Origin: Geomonas limicola
GTDB taxonomy: Bacteria; Desulfobacterota; Desulfuromonadia; Geobacterales; Geobacteraceae
Assembly (NCBI RefSeq): GCF_014193675.1
Contig: NZ_BLXZ01000001.1
Coordinates: forward strand, 806,001-870,000
DNA length: 64,000 bases
Reading direction: 5' to 3'
Shown here: positions 26,579-34,030 of the stretch, in pieces
Layout: every line of letters begins with the position of its first letter
Numbering within the stretch: position 1 is the stretch's first letter
Made by a program: the position numbers and the translations under genes
Notes under the pieces: generated by a model
The model's database searches: none
What the model saw: only the letters and a program-made list of their open reading frames with translations
Told to the model about the DNA's origin: nothing

Positions 26579-26668
26579 ATGGAACTTGTCGTGATCGTTA
26601 TGGCCCTTGCCTGGATGCTTGCCGCCGCCGTGTCGCTCTGCCCGCTGCGCCACGACCCGCAGGAGTGA
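26579..26668 (+). CDS. Predicted 29-residue membrane microprotein
   Basis: A short open frame encoding MELVVIVMALAWMLAAAVSL followed by CPLRHDPQE. The first 20 residues are a single hydrophobic helix; the tail has one Cys and one His. The ribosome-binding site is excellent: AAGAGGAGG with six bases to ATG. Third positions are mostly G or C, as in local genes. It ends about 95 bp before the terminator at 26763-26804. No function is known. Size and form recall subunits such as CydX or KdpF, but no such complex is adjacent. Confidence 0.55.
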   Translation: MELVVIVMALAWMLAAAVSLCPLRHDPQE

Positions 26669-26762
26669 TCCCGCTTGCCAGATCGGTCCACGGTGCTGGT
26701 CCGGATCCCGATCCCAACCCGTTCTGCACGCCTCGCGGAGGCGCCGCCATTTCCCGAATCCA

Positions 26763-26804
26763 CAAAAAAGGGCCAACACCGTGTACCGGCGTTGGCCCTT
26801 TCTT
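26763..26804. terminator. Bidirectional terminator downstream of hcp
   Basis: The stem AAAGGGCCAAC.C / G.GTTGGCCCTTT has A-rich and T-rich flanks on either side. It can end the minus-strand hcp transcript, whose stop is 26 bp away, and the plus-strand microprotein transcript. Confidence 0.88.
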
Positions 26805-26829
26805 TGTCATGCGTTACTTCCGGTAACCC

Positions 26830-28482
26830 TTAGGCGGCGCCCAGCGCCACCTTCAGGTCGGTGTCGACGTCGCCCACCTGCGAGATGTTGAAATTCTCCA
26901 CCAGGAAGTTGAGGACGTTCGGGGAGAGGTAGGCCGGCAGCGCCGGACCGAGCTTGATGTTCTTGATCCCCAGGTGCAAAAGGGACAACAGGATGACGTG
27001 CGCCTTCTGCTCGTACCAGGAGAGGATGAAGGAGAGCGGCAAGTCGTTCACCCCGCAGTTGAAGGCGCCGGCGAGTGCCAGTGCGATGCGCACCGCGGAG
27101 TAGGCGTCGTTGCACTGCCCCACGTCCAGAAGGCGCGGGATGCCGCCGATGTCACCGAAGTCGAGCTTGTTGAAGCGGTACTTGCCGCAGGCGAGCGTCA
27201 GGATGACGGCGTCCTTGGGAACCTTCTCGGCGAACTCGGTGTAGTAGTTGCGCCCCGGCTTCGCGCCGTCGCAACCGCCGATCAGGAAGAAGTGCTTGAT
27301 GGCGCCCGACTTCACCGCCTCGATTACCTTGTCGGCCACGCCCAGAACCGCGTCGTGACCGAAGCCGACCAGGATCTCCTTGCCGGGTACCTCGGGAAGG
27401 TCCGGGCACTCCAGGGCCTTGTTGATCACCTCGTCGAAGTTCCAGCCGCTTAGGTGCTTCACGCCGGGCCAGCCCACCTCGCCCCAGGTGAAGAGGCGGT
27501 CCTTGTAGCTCTCGGCCGGGCGCTGGATGCAGTTGGTGTTGAAGATGATCGCGCCGGGGAAGTTCGGGAACTCCTTGTGCTGGTCCTGCCAAGCGCCGCC
27601 GAAGTTGGCGTAGAGGTGGGCGTACTTCTTAAGCCCCGGATAGCCGTGGGCCGGGATCATCTCGCCGTGGGTGTAGATGTCGATCCCCTTCCCTTCGGTC
27701 TGCTTCAAGAGCTCCTCGAGCATGCGCAGGTCGTGCCCGGATACCAGGATCCCCTTGTTCTTGCGGCTGCCGAGAAACACCTTGGTCGGCGTCGGGCTGC
27801 CGTAGCGCTCGATGTGCCCTTCGTTGAGCATCGCCATCACCTTGATGTTCAGCTTGCCGCACTCCATGGCGATCCCCACCAGGTCCATGAGCCCCTTCGA
27901 GGGGTCGCAGGTCGCCGCGAGGGCGCGGTGGAAGAAGGCGAAGACCTCCTCGTCGGTTTTGCCGAGGATCATGGCGTGGTCTGCGTAGGCGGCCATCCCT
28001 TTGAGCCCGTAGATGATAATCTCGATGGCGGAAAGGAGGTCAGGGTCTGCCTGCTGGCTCTTCACCCCGTGTTCGCGTCCCTGGGCCACCAGTGTCTCCA
28101 GGTCGTTCGCGATCACCCAGGCCGCCGGCCCCTCGGCTATCTGCGGGGCGTGCCCGCCGGTTTTCTCGCGGTAGGCGGTCTCGTAGAGCGCCTTCACCTT
28201 CTCCTTGAGATCGAAGCACTTGCGGAGCTTTCCTGCCAGCTGGACCGGGTCGAAGTCGACGTTGGTCACGGTGGTGAAGAGCCCCTCGATCAGGAACTTG
28301 TCTGCCACTTCGTAACGGGTGTCGAACTCGCGCGCCTTGTCGGCGTAGATGGCGAGCCCCTTGAGCCCGTACAGCATCAGGTCCAACAGCGCCGCCACCT
28401 CCGGATTTTTGCCACAGCCCCCCATCACTTCGCACCCGGTCTCCTTGGCGGCCTGCTCGCACTGACGACAGAACATAGACAT
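26830..28482 (-). CDS. hcp: Hydroxylamine reductase / hybrid cluster protein
   Basis: A 550-residue Hcp (prismane protein). The N-terminal Cys set C5, C8, C17 and C23 has the spacing of the anaerobe-type class that binds the cubane cluster (CRQCEQ then GCEVMGGCG). Downstream segments with the hybrid-cluster ligands are present: HGEMIPAHGYPGL, FNTNCIQRP, GGCDGAKPGRNYYTE and LTLACGKYRFNK. Known roles are nitric-oxide reduction and protein S-nitrosylation; hydroxylamine reduction is seen in vitro. AGGAGGGAGCTT precedes ATG. No hcr reductase gene is adjacent, so the electron donor is encoded elsewhere. Confidence 0.96.
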   Translation of the reverse strand: MSMFCRQCEQAAKETGCEVMGGCGKNPEVAALLDLMLYGLKGLAIYADKAREFDTRYEVADKFLIEGLFTTVTNVDFDPVQLAGKLRKCFDLKEKVKALYETAYREKTGGHAPQIAEGPAAWVIANDLETLVAQGREHGVKSQQADPDLLSAIEIIIYGLKGMAAYADHAMILGKTDEEVFAFFHRALAATCDPSKGLMDLVGIAMECGKLNIKVMAMLNEGHIERYGSPTPTKVFLGSRKNKGILVSGHDLRMLEELLKQTEGKGIDIYTHGEMIPAHGYPGLKKYAHLYANFGGAWQDQHKEFPNFPGAIIFNTNCIQRPAESYKDRLFTWGEVGWPGVKHLSGWNFDEVINKALECPDLPEVPGKEILVGFGHDAVLGVADKVIEAVKSGAIKHFFLIGGCDGAKPGRNYYTEFAEKVPKDAVILTLACGKYRFNKLDFGDIGGIPRLLDVGQCNDAYSAVRIALALAGAFNCGVNDLPLSFILSWYEQKAHVILLSLLHLGIKNIKLGPALPAYLSPNVLNFLVENFNISQVGDVDTDLKVALGAA

Positions 28483-28535
28483 AAGCTCCCTCCTGTGAAA
28501 TAATCGATTAATAGGGTTTGATTCAAGCGAGGCCT

Positions 28536-28563
28536 AGTATAACGTGCCGCTTCCCGGTTTCAA
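28536..28563 (-). promoter_or_regulatory. Predicted sigma-70 promoter of hcp
   Basis: On the minus strand TTGAAA (28563-28558), a 16-bp spacer and TATACT (28541-28536) lie about 55 bp upstream of the hcp start. Between it and the gene are two short palindromes, TTGAATCAA (28519-28527) and TAATCGATTA (28501-28510), that could be operator sites for a nitrosative-stress regulator. Confidence 0.5.
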
Positions 28564-28662
28564 GTATCCCGCTGCGGTTTCTGGCATAAAATTATCGTAA
28601 ATACTGGCACGTAGGTCGGCATCCGACATGAGGTAGGACTAAAGAAGGAAAGGTGATGTGCT

Positions 28663-28824
28663 ATGGCTAAGGACAACAAAACGCTCTGCAAGTGGGACAA
28701 GGATGAAATAAAGGACAACCTGAAGGAGCTCAAGAAAATCGTCGCGGAGCCGCGCTACGTGTGCCGCAAATGTGCACGGGTCGCCAAGAAGGAAGACAAC
28801 CTCTGCAAACCGGAGGAGCTCTAG
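28663..28824 (+). CDS. 53-residue Cys-containing small protein
   Basis: A short gene encoding a Lys-rich protein with four Cys: C9, C34, C37 (YVCRKCARV) and C48. Four Cys in this pattern suggest a small zinc ribbon or a redox knuckle. I recall near-identical hypothetical proteins in other Geobacter genomes, which supports its reality, but that is memory only. The ribosome-binding region is AAGGAAAGGTGATGTGCT. It is divergent from hcp with 180 bp between starts and convergent with the membrane-protein gene at 28851. Confidence 0.72.
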   Translation: MAKDNKTLCKWDKDEIKDNLKELKKIVAEPRYVCRKCARVAKKEDNLCKPEEL

Positions 28825-28850
28825 GGACCGAGGGGTGGGAAAGCGGGGGA

Positions 28851-29522
28851 TCAGCCCCGGTTTGCCGGGCCCGTTGCGAGGCCGGGGTTGGATTGCGCCT
28901 TGAGCCCCTCGAGCAGGACGGCGCCGGCGCGGTTGTTGCGATTCTGGAACTCCCTGCGAACCAGGTCCATCACCTCGGTCACCTGGTCCTCCAGGCTTGA
29001 CCAGTGCTGGCGGATCTCCCGCTCCTTGCTCCGCTCGGCCTGGTCCTTGCGGTAAAAATCCCACTCGAGCTGCTGCAGAAGCTCCATTTGCCGTGCGCCG
29101 AAACTCTCCACCCGGGCACAAAAGTCGTCGGAGAGGTGCAGGCTCTCGCGCTGGTACTGCTCGGCGAAGCTGCGGCAGGACTCCCCCATGCGGCGCAGCT
29201 TCTTTTCCTGAACCAGTGGATCGTCCTTGGCGCAGCTACCGCAGAATTCCCGTCCCTCGCGCAACACCTCGATGAGCGTCGTATAGAGAGTCGCCAGCGA
29301 GTCCGACGTATTCCCCTGTTCCACGATCTGCTGGCAGACCCCCTCCCGAAACACCGTGAGCGCGCTCTCCACCTCTTTTGCCAGGTGTTCCCTGAATCGG
29401 TCCAGGGCCTGCTGGCTCAGTTGCTGGATAACGTACTGCCCCACCCAGTAGCCAATTCCCAGGAAGAGCACGAGTCCGGCGCCCCCACCCCCCACATACC
29501 ACAACATCGTCGAGGTATCCAT
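28851..29522 (-). CDS. Membrane-anchored coiled-coil protein of unknown function
   Basis: A 223-residue protein. Residues 8-30 form one transmembrane helix rich in Gly and Leu. The rest is strongly helical with coiled-coil character (QQLSQQALDRFREHLAKEV; EKKLRRMGESCRSFAEQYQR). Cys residues at about 63, 94, 97, 116 and 135 include a CGSC motif near 94-97, which would face the cytoplasm if the N-terminus is outside. No family is recognised. Start: GGGAGCAGAGC before ATG. It is a single gene, with its own leader and the terminator at 29637 belonging to the next gene. Confidence 0.7.
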   Translation of the reverse strand: MDTSTMLWYVGGGGAGLVLFLGIGYWVGQYVIQQLSQQALDRFREHLAKEVESALTVFREGVCQQIVEQGNTSDSLATLYTTLIEVLREGREFCGSCAKDDPLVQEKKLRRMGESCRSFAEQYQRESLHLSDDFCARVESFGARQMELLQQLEWDFYRKDQAERSKEREIRQHWSSLEDQVTEVMDLVRREFQNRNNRAGAVLLEGLKAQSNPGLATGPANRG

Positions 29523-29636
29523 GCTCTGCTCCCGTGCTGCCAGCCACCGGCACTATGAGAAATTGCCAACCAGAACAATTCTAGAGAGAAGCAGGTAAGT
29601 GACAAGCTGGGGCGGCCGCAGTTCGGACGCGGGCAT

Positions 29637-29674
29637 AAAAAAAGGCCGCATCCGAGGACGCGGCCTTTTTTCCT
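29637..29674. terminator. Bidirectional terminator
   Basis: The hairpin AAAAAGGCCGC.TCC-GA-GGA.GCGGCCTTTTTT has T-runs in both directions. It sits 19 bp beyond the stop of the Lys/Ala-rich protein gene. Confidence 0.92.
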
Positions 29675-29692
29675 ACTCTCGAGAGAGTGGAA

Positions 29693-29935
29693 TTACTTTG
29701 CAGCCGGAGCGGCTTCTGCAGCCGGAGCAGCTTCTTTCTTCTCAGCTTTTTTAGCTTTAGCAGCTTTCTTTGCTTTTTTTGCTTTCTTTGCTTTTTTAGC
29801 CGGAGCTTTTTCTTCTTTTTTCACTTCAGCAGCCGGAGCAGCAGCCGGAGCCGGGGTAGCATCAGCAGCGAAAACAACGCCAGCGAAAGCAACAGCAACG
29901 AGAGCAGCAACTACGGAGGACAGAACTTTCTTCAT
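29693..29935 (-). CDS. Lys/Ala-rich exported low-complexity protein
   Basis: An 80-residue protein with a clear signal peptide: MKKVLSS, then a hydrophobic VVAALVAVAFAGVV and a likely cut after VFA-A near residue 23. The mature part is only Ala, Lys, Pro and Glu. It is a Pro/Ala-rich stretch, a run of KKA triplets (about 47-67), then EAAPAAEAAPA. It resembles histone-H1-like tails but is predicted to be periplasmic. Codon choice differs from the neighbours: GCT, GTT, CCG and AAA dominate, a pattern of very highly expressed genes. Start: TTAAGGAGATTCACC before ATG. Function unknown; a polycation could bind acidic polymers or the cell wall. Confidence 0.85.
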   Translation of the reverse strand: MKKVLSSVVAALVAVAFAGVVFAADATPAPAAAPAAEVKKEEKAPAKKAKKAKKAKKAAKAKKAEKKEAAPAAEAAPAAK

Positions 29936-30123
29936 GGTGAATCTCCTTAAAAAGGTGAGTGGTTACTATGACCTCTCTATAGCATCACCCGTGCCAAAAC
30001 TTTCAGAACCTGCAACGCCGGTCTCCACGCGGTTTCCCCCCGGACGCCCTCCCCAGGCACCGCAAAAACGTACCCCTAATGCGACAGCCGGCACCTCAAA
30101 TGAGGTAAGCCCCGCCTGATCTC

Positions 30124-30669
30124 TCATGTGTCCCCTTTCCCGCGTGCCCTAAGCAGGTTCAGGTGGTAGCGGACGTGCTGGGCCAGAAAGTAGAACCACT
30201 GGTACAGGTCCAGCTTCCCGAGCTCATGTACCGACATCCTGATGGTGCACAGGCGCCCGGCGCCGGCAGGGAGCAGCTCCAAGAGCTCCAGGCAGTGCCC
30301 CAGCTGGCCACGCAGTTGCCGGCGCAGCTCAGCCAGGTCCCCGACCGGTCCGGGGAGCATGTGCTGTGGCGGCAGCCACGGGAAGGCATGCGGGTCCGCG
30401 ATCGGTGCGAGTGGCGCGAGTTCGCTCGTTGTCCTGGGAATCGGCTGCCGCGCCGCCCGTTTCAGCGCCTTGCGGCACCCCTTGTCGATGGTCAACAGCA
30501 GGTAGTGGTTCGCCAGGCGCAGGTGTTCCAGGTGCTCGGCGACACTCCAGGCCTCCGGATACTCCGGCCGTGTTCTCAACCACTCTTCGGACTCATCGAA
30601 GCAGTGGTCGAGCGCGGCGAACACCTCTTTGAGACTGGCGGCAACCTGTGCAGACACCGGGTCCGGCAT
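30124..30669 (-). CDS. DinB-like four-helix protein
   Basis: A protein of about 181 residues with the DinB/YfiT superfamily layout. Metal-site His candidates are in EHLEHLRLANHYLL near residue 49-62 and in LAQHVRYHLNLLRA near 160-173. The latter is the hallmark HxxxH of the last helix. These proteins bind divalent metal and are usually thiol-dependent transferases or of unknown role. ATG at 30669 (MPDPVSAQV) is chosen because AAAGGATTGTC precedes it; further upstream ATGs lie in AT-rich, poorly coding sequence. Confidence 0.75.
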   Translation of the reverse strand: MPDPVSAQVAASLKEVFAALDHCFDESEEWLRTRPEYPEAWSVAEHLEHLRLANHYLLLTIDKGCRKALKRAARQPIPRTTSELAPLAPIADPHAFPWLPPQHMLPGPVGDLAELRRQLRGQLGHCLELLELLPAGAGRLCTIRMSVHELGKLDLYQWFYFLAQHVRYHLNLLRARGKGDT

Positions 30670-31007
30670 GACAATCCTTTTCGTGGTAATCATTGAAAAA
30701 TATTTGGCGCGCAGCTTGATTAATACGAAATATACCATACACTCACTGGCGGTGCTGGCCTTGGGTGTAGTATCCGTGGTGACTGTCGTGGGATTCCCCA
30801 TGCTGTATCACGCTGCTACCTTGACACCACCGCCAGAAGTCCTCCAGAAAGAGATATTTCCGAAAGAGCACCAACCCGATGGCCTCACCCTGCAGCCTGC
30901 AAAATTGGTAAAGAACGCGGTACCGGAAATAGTGCACAGGGCGTCGGTCCGATAGTATTTTACGATGGATCATACAGTTTTTGCTGCATCAACACCAGGA
31001 GGCAGAC
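30670..31007 (+). promoter_or_regulatory. Leader of the cco operon with a possible short frame
   Basis: This 338-bp region precedes ccoN. A sigma-70-like element, TTGATT (30716-30721), 16 bp and TACACT (30738-30743), could start the operon. The segment 30744-30955 is open in one plus frame and would encode a hydrophobic helix and a Pro/Lys-rich tail (from ATG 30800: MLYHAATLTPPPEVLQKEI). It lacks a good ribosome-binding site and its third positions are less GC-rich than real genes here. I treat it as a doubtful small gene or a relic. The ccoN ribosome-binding site AGGAGG is at 30995-31000. Confidence 0.35.
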
Positions 31008-32408
31008 ATGAATCAACCGGAAGGGTACGCAGACGACATCGTCAAGGGATTCCTGATCTCGAGCATGGTCTGGGGTTTCGCCTCAGTCCTGCTCGGGGTA
31101 CTCATCTCGCTGCAGATCGCGTTTCCCGATCTCAACTTCCCACCTTACTTCTCCTACGGCCGGTTGCGCCCCATCCATACCAACGCCGGGATCTTCGGCT
31201 GGGGCATCGGCAGCTTCATGGCCTTTTTCTTCTACATCACCCAACGGCTCACCAAGACCCGGGTCTGGAGCCATGGCCTGGCCCGTTTCCAGCTCTGGCT
31301 CTTCAATATCGTGATCGCGCTCGCCGCGGTGACGCTGCTCCTGGGGATGAACCGCTCCAAGGAGTACGCCGAACTGGAGTGGCCGGTGGCGCTTTTGGTG
31401 GTGGTGCTCTGGGTCATCTTCTCGGTCAACATCATGATGACCATCGCCAAGCGTCGCGAGGAGCAGATGTACATCTCGCTGTGGTACATCGTGGCGACAC
31501 TTGTTGGGGTTGCGGTGCTCTACCTGGTGAATAACGCCATGATCCCGGTCTCGCTCACCAAGTCCTACTCCGCCTACGCCGGGGCCAACGATGCCAACGT
31601 GCAGTGGTGGTACGGGCACAACGCGGTCGCCATGGTGCTCACCACGCCGCCTTTGGCAATCTTCTACTACTTCCTCCCCAAGTCGACGGGGGTGCCGATC
31701 TACAGCCACCGCATGGGGATGATCGCATTTTGGAGCCTCATCTTCATGTACCTGTGGACCGGCGCACACCACCTCTTGTGGACCCCGGTGCCGGACTGGG
31801 TCCAGACCCTCGCCATGGCCTTCTCGGTCATGCTGATCGCCCCCTCCTGGGCGGCGGTCTTCAACGGCTACTTCTCGATGAACGGCCAGTGGCACCAGAT
31901 GCGCGAGAACTACCTGGCCAAGTTCCTCATTTTCGGGATCACCTTCTACGGCTTGCAGACCCTGCAGGGCCCCTCGCAGGCGGTCAGAACCTTCTCGGCC
32001 TTCATCCACTACACCGACTGGGTGCCGGGCCACGTGCACATGGGAACGCTCGGCTGGGTCTCGCTGGTGCTCTTCGCGGCCATCTACTACACGGTCCCCA
32101 AGGTCTACGGACGGGAGATCTACAGCGTACCGCTCGCCAACCTGCACTTCTGGCTCGCGGTGACCGGCCAGTTGATCTTCTCCATCACCATGTGGATCGC
32201 CGGAGTGCAGCAGGCCACCATGCTGAACGCCTCCAACCCGGACGGTAGCCTGCACTACAGCTTCATGGAGACCTTGATCGAGCTCTACCCGTACTGGTAT
32301 GGCAGGGCGCTGGGCGGCATCATCTACCTGGTGAGCCTCTTGATATTCCTGTACAACATCGGGAAGACCATTGCCGGCGCGCCCAAAGCAGTGGCGCAGA
32401 ACGCCTAG
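31008..32408 (+). CDS. ccoN: cbb3-type cytochrome c oxidase subunit I
   Basis: The catalytic subunit that reduces O2 to water and pumps protons. The 466-residue protein has about twelve hydrophobic helices. Heme and CuB ligands are visible: RPIHTNAGIFGW (low-spin heme b His), WYGHNAVAMV (CuB His, with Tyr), GAHHLLWTPVPDW (two CuB His) and PGHVHMGTLGW (heme b3 and b His). ATG at 31008 follows AGGAGGCAGAC; an in-frame ATG 27 bp upstream is less suitable. It is the first gene of ccoNOQPGHIS. In an otherwise anaerobic lifestyle it would give microaerobic respiration or oxygen protection. Confidence 0.95.
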   Translation: MNQPEGYADDIVKGFLISSMVWGFASVLLGVLISLQIAFPDLNFPPYFSYGRLRPIHTNAGIFGWGIGSFMAFFFYITQRLTKTRVWSHGLARFQLWLFNIVIALAAVTLLLGMNRSKEYAELEWPVALLVVVLWVIFSVNIMMTIAKRREEQMYISLWYIVATLVGVAVLYLVNNAMIPVSLTKSYSAYAGANDANVQWWYGHNAVAMVLTTPPLAIFYYFLPKSTGVPIYSHRMGMIAFWSLIFMYLWTGAHHLLWTPVPDWVQTLAMAFSVMLIAPSWAAVFNGYFSMNGQWHQMRENYLAKFLIFGITFYGLQTLQGPSQAVRTFSAFIHYTDWVPGHVHMGTLGWVSLVLFAAIYYTVPKVYGREIYSVPLANLHFWLAVTGQLIFSITMWIAGVQQATMLNASNPDGSLHYSFMETLIELYPYWYGRALGGIIYLVSLLIFLYNIGKTIAGAPKAVAQNA

Positions 32409-32422
32409 GGAGGAGATCACAT

Positions 32423-33286
32423 ATGCTCGAGAAAAATGCCCTGCTGCTCCTGCTCCTGGCAACGGTGACCATCCTGGTCGGCACCGTGGTCACCATGGTG
32501 GTCCCCTTCAAGTGGATCAACGACCCCAAGCTCGCCATCGCAAGCGTAAAGCCCTACACCCCGTTGCAGCTCGAGGGGCGTGATATCTACATCCGCGAGG
32601 GGTGCAACAACTGCCACACCCAGACGGTGCGGCCGCTGCTCTCCGATACCGAGCGCTACGGCGAGTACTCGAAGACCGGCGAGTTCGCCTACGACCAGCC
32701 CTTCCTCTGGGGTTCGCGGCGCACCGGGCCGGACCTGGCGCGCATCGGCGGCAAGTACCCGGACGCCTGGCACGTGAAGCACATGAAGGATCCCCAGTCC
32801 ATGGTGCCGCGCTCCAACATGCCCAAGTACGCCTTCCTGGACCGGCCGCTCGACACGAGCCTCACCGAGAAGAAGATGCAGGCGCTCAAGTTCCCCTACA
32901 CCCCGCAGGACCTGGCCGAGGCGAAGGGGAAGACCGAGCTGGCGGCCCTGGTGGCCTACATGCAGAAACTGGGTAACGACATCCCCTGGCGCCAGGCCAA
33001 CAAGGCGGCCGTGGTGGGCGAGTTGAAGAACCCGTTCCAGGACAACCTCTCGGTGCTCCCGGAAGGGAAGGCGCTCTACAAGGAGCACTGCGCCCAGTGC
33101 CACGGCGACAAGCTGCAGGGTGAGGTGGGACCGAAGCTCTCCGACATGGACAAGCCGGACGCTCAGGTCTTCACCACCATCTTCTCCGGCTCCCCCAACG
33201 CCGGGATGCCCGCCTTCGGCGACACGCTCGGCAAGGAGCGCACCTGGAAGCTGGTCACCTTCTTAAAGCACCAGCAAAGGCACTGA
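32423..33286 (+). CDS. ccoO: CcoO with an extra C-terminal cytochrome c domain
   Basis: A 287-residue protein: one N-terminal membrane anchor, a CcoO domain with heme motif CNNCH near residue 61 and the following WGSRRTGPDLARIGGKYPDAW, and then a second cytochrome c domain with CAQCH near residue 219 and Met in NAGMPAFG. Standard CcoO has one heme c and about 200-240 residues; the second heme domain normally belongs to CcoP. Here CcoP (33539) has a single heme, so one heme domain appears to have moved from CcoP to CcoO and the complex keeps three c hemes. GGGAGGAGATCACAT precedes ATG. Confidence 0.93.
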   Translation: MLEKNALLLLLLATVTILVGTVVTMVVPFKWINDPKLAIASVKPYTPLQLEGRDIYIREGCNNCHTQTVRPLLSDTERYGEYSKTGEFAYDQPFLWGSRRTGPDLARIGGKYPDAWHVKHMKDPQSMVPRSNMPKYAFLDRPLDTSLTEKKMQALKFPYTPQDLAEAKGKTELAALVAYMQKLGNDIPWRQANKAAVVGELKNPFQDNLSVLPEGKALYKEHCAQCHGDKLQGEVGPKLSDMDKPDAQVFTTIFSGSPNAGMPAFGDTLGKERTWKLVTFLKHQQRH

Positions 33287-33287
33287 C

Positions 33288-33428
33288 ATGGACCTGGCCA
33301 GCATCTACTACCTCGGCGTCACCCTGGGCCTCTTCGGCATCTTCGCCGCCATCGTGGTGCGCACCTGCCGCAAGAGCGCCCGCGAGCGGGGCGAGGCACC
33401 CAAGTTCCGGATGATGGACGAGGATTAA
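33288..33428 (+). CDS. ccoQ: CcoQ-like small subunit
   Basis: A 46-residue protein: one transmembrane helix (YLGVTLGLFGIFAAIVV) followed by a basic, soluble tail ending in RMMDED. Size, position between ccoO and ccoP, and the helix-plus-tail form match CcoQ/FixQ, which stabilises the complex. The start lies 1 bp after the ccoO stop (TGACATG), so translation is coupled. Sequence conservation in this family is low and the call rests mainly on position. Confidence 0.75.
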   Translation: MDLASIYYLGVTLGLFGIFAAIVVRTCRKSARERGEAPKFRMMDED

Positions 33429-33458
33429 CGGTTGCAGCACCCGGTTCCCCCGGCTCGT

Positions 33459-33498
33459 CGCTCCCCTCCCCCGGCGGAAGCGGGCCGGGGGGAGTGGG
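33459..33498 (+). other. GC-rich intercistronic hairpin between ccoQ and ccoP
   Basis: CTCCCCCGGC (33466-33475) pairs with GCC(G)GGGGGAG (33484-33494) around an 8-nt loop, with one bulge. It is followed by no T-run. It sits in the only long gap (110 bp) inside the cco operon and may tune relative subunit amounts through RNA stability. Confidence 0.5.
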
Positions 33499-33538
33499 AA
33501 ACTGACCCAACGCGCACACCACTACAGGAGGCTTCCTC

Positions 33539-34030
33539 ATGGCTTTGGAGCATAAGGATTACGACGGCATCACCTACAACGCGCAGGACAAACCTCCCCT
33601 GGTCTTCAAGCTCCTCTTCGCGGGCCTCGTCATCTGGGGGATCTCCTTCATGGGGCACTACCTCTTCGGGGGGTGGACCTCACAGGGCGAGTACGCCCAG
33701 AAAAAGTCGGCCAAGGAGGCGATGCTGAAGGCCCAGCAGCTGAAGGACGTGGCCCCCCAGGCCGCCGTGCCGATCCCCGAGGCGAAGAAGGTGGAGCTGG
33801 TGGCCGCCGGCAAGAAGGAGTTTGCCGAGCGCTGCGCCGCCTGCCACGGCGCCTCGGCCAAGGGAGGGATCGGCCCCGACCTCACCCAGGTGAAGTACAA
33901 GTTCGGCAAGGCACCCGATGCCATAGCCCAGAGCATCGCCGAAGGGCGCCCCGGCGGCATGCCCTCCTTCAAGAACGATCTCTCCAAGGAGAAGATCGAG
34001 GGGCTGGTGCAGTACCTGCTGTCGCTTTAA
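33539..34030 (+). CDS. ccoP: CcoP-like subunit with one heme c
   Basis: A 163-residue protein. It has an N-terminal soluble piece, a membrane helix near 23-45 (LLFAGLVIWGISFMGHYLF) and one cytochrome c domain with CAACH near residue 99 and Met in GGMPSF. Usual CcoP has two heme c motifs and about 300 residues, so this is the short form. It pairs with the enlarged CcoO. TACAGGAGGCTTCCTC precedes ATG. The stop overlaps the ccoG start by 1 bp. Confidence 0.92.
   Translation: MALEHKDYDGITYNAQDKPPLVFKLLFAGLVIWGISFMGHYLFGGWTSQGEYAQKKSAKEAMLKAQQLKDVAPQAAVPIPEAKKVELVAAGKKEFAERCAACHGASAKGGIGPDLTQVKYKFGKAPDAIAQSIAEGRPGGMPSFKNDLSKEKIEGLVQYLLSL

Noticed and set aside
28606..28625. Sigma-54 promoter (TGGCAC-N5-TCGGC) before the 53-residue gene
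   Set aside because: The -24 element fits but the -12 GC position lacks the TTGC context.
30716..30729. FNR-like site TTGATTAATACGAA upstream of ccoN
   Set aside because: Only the left half matches; the right half has two of five mismatches. It overlaps a plausible sigma-70 -35 element instead.
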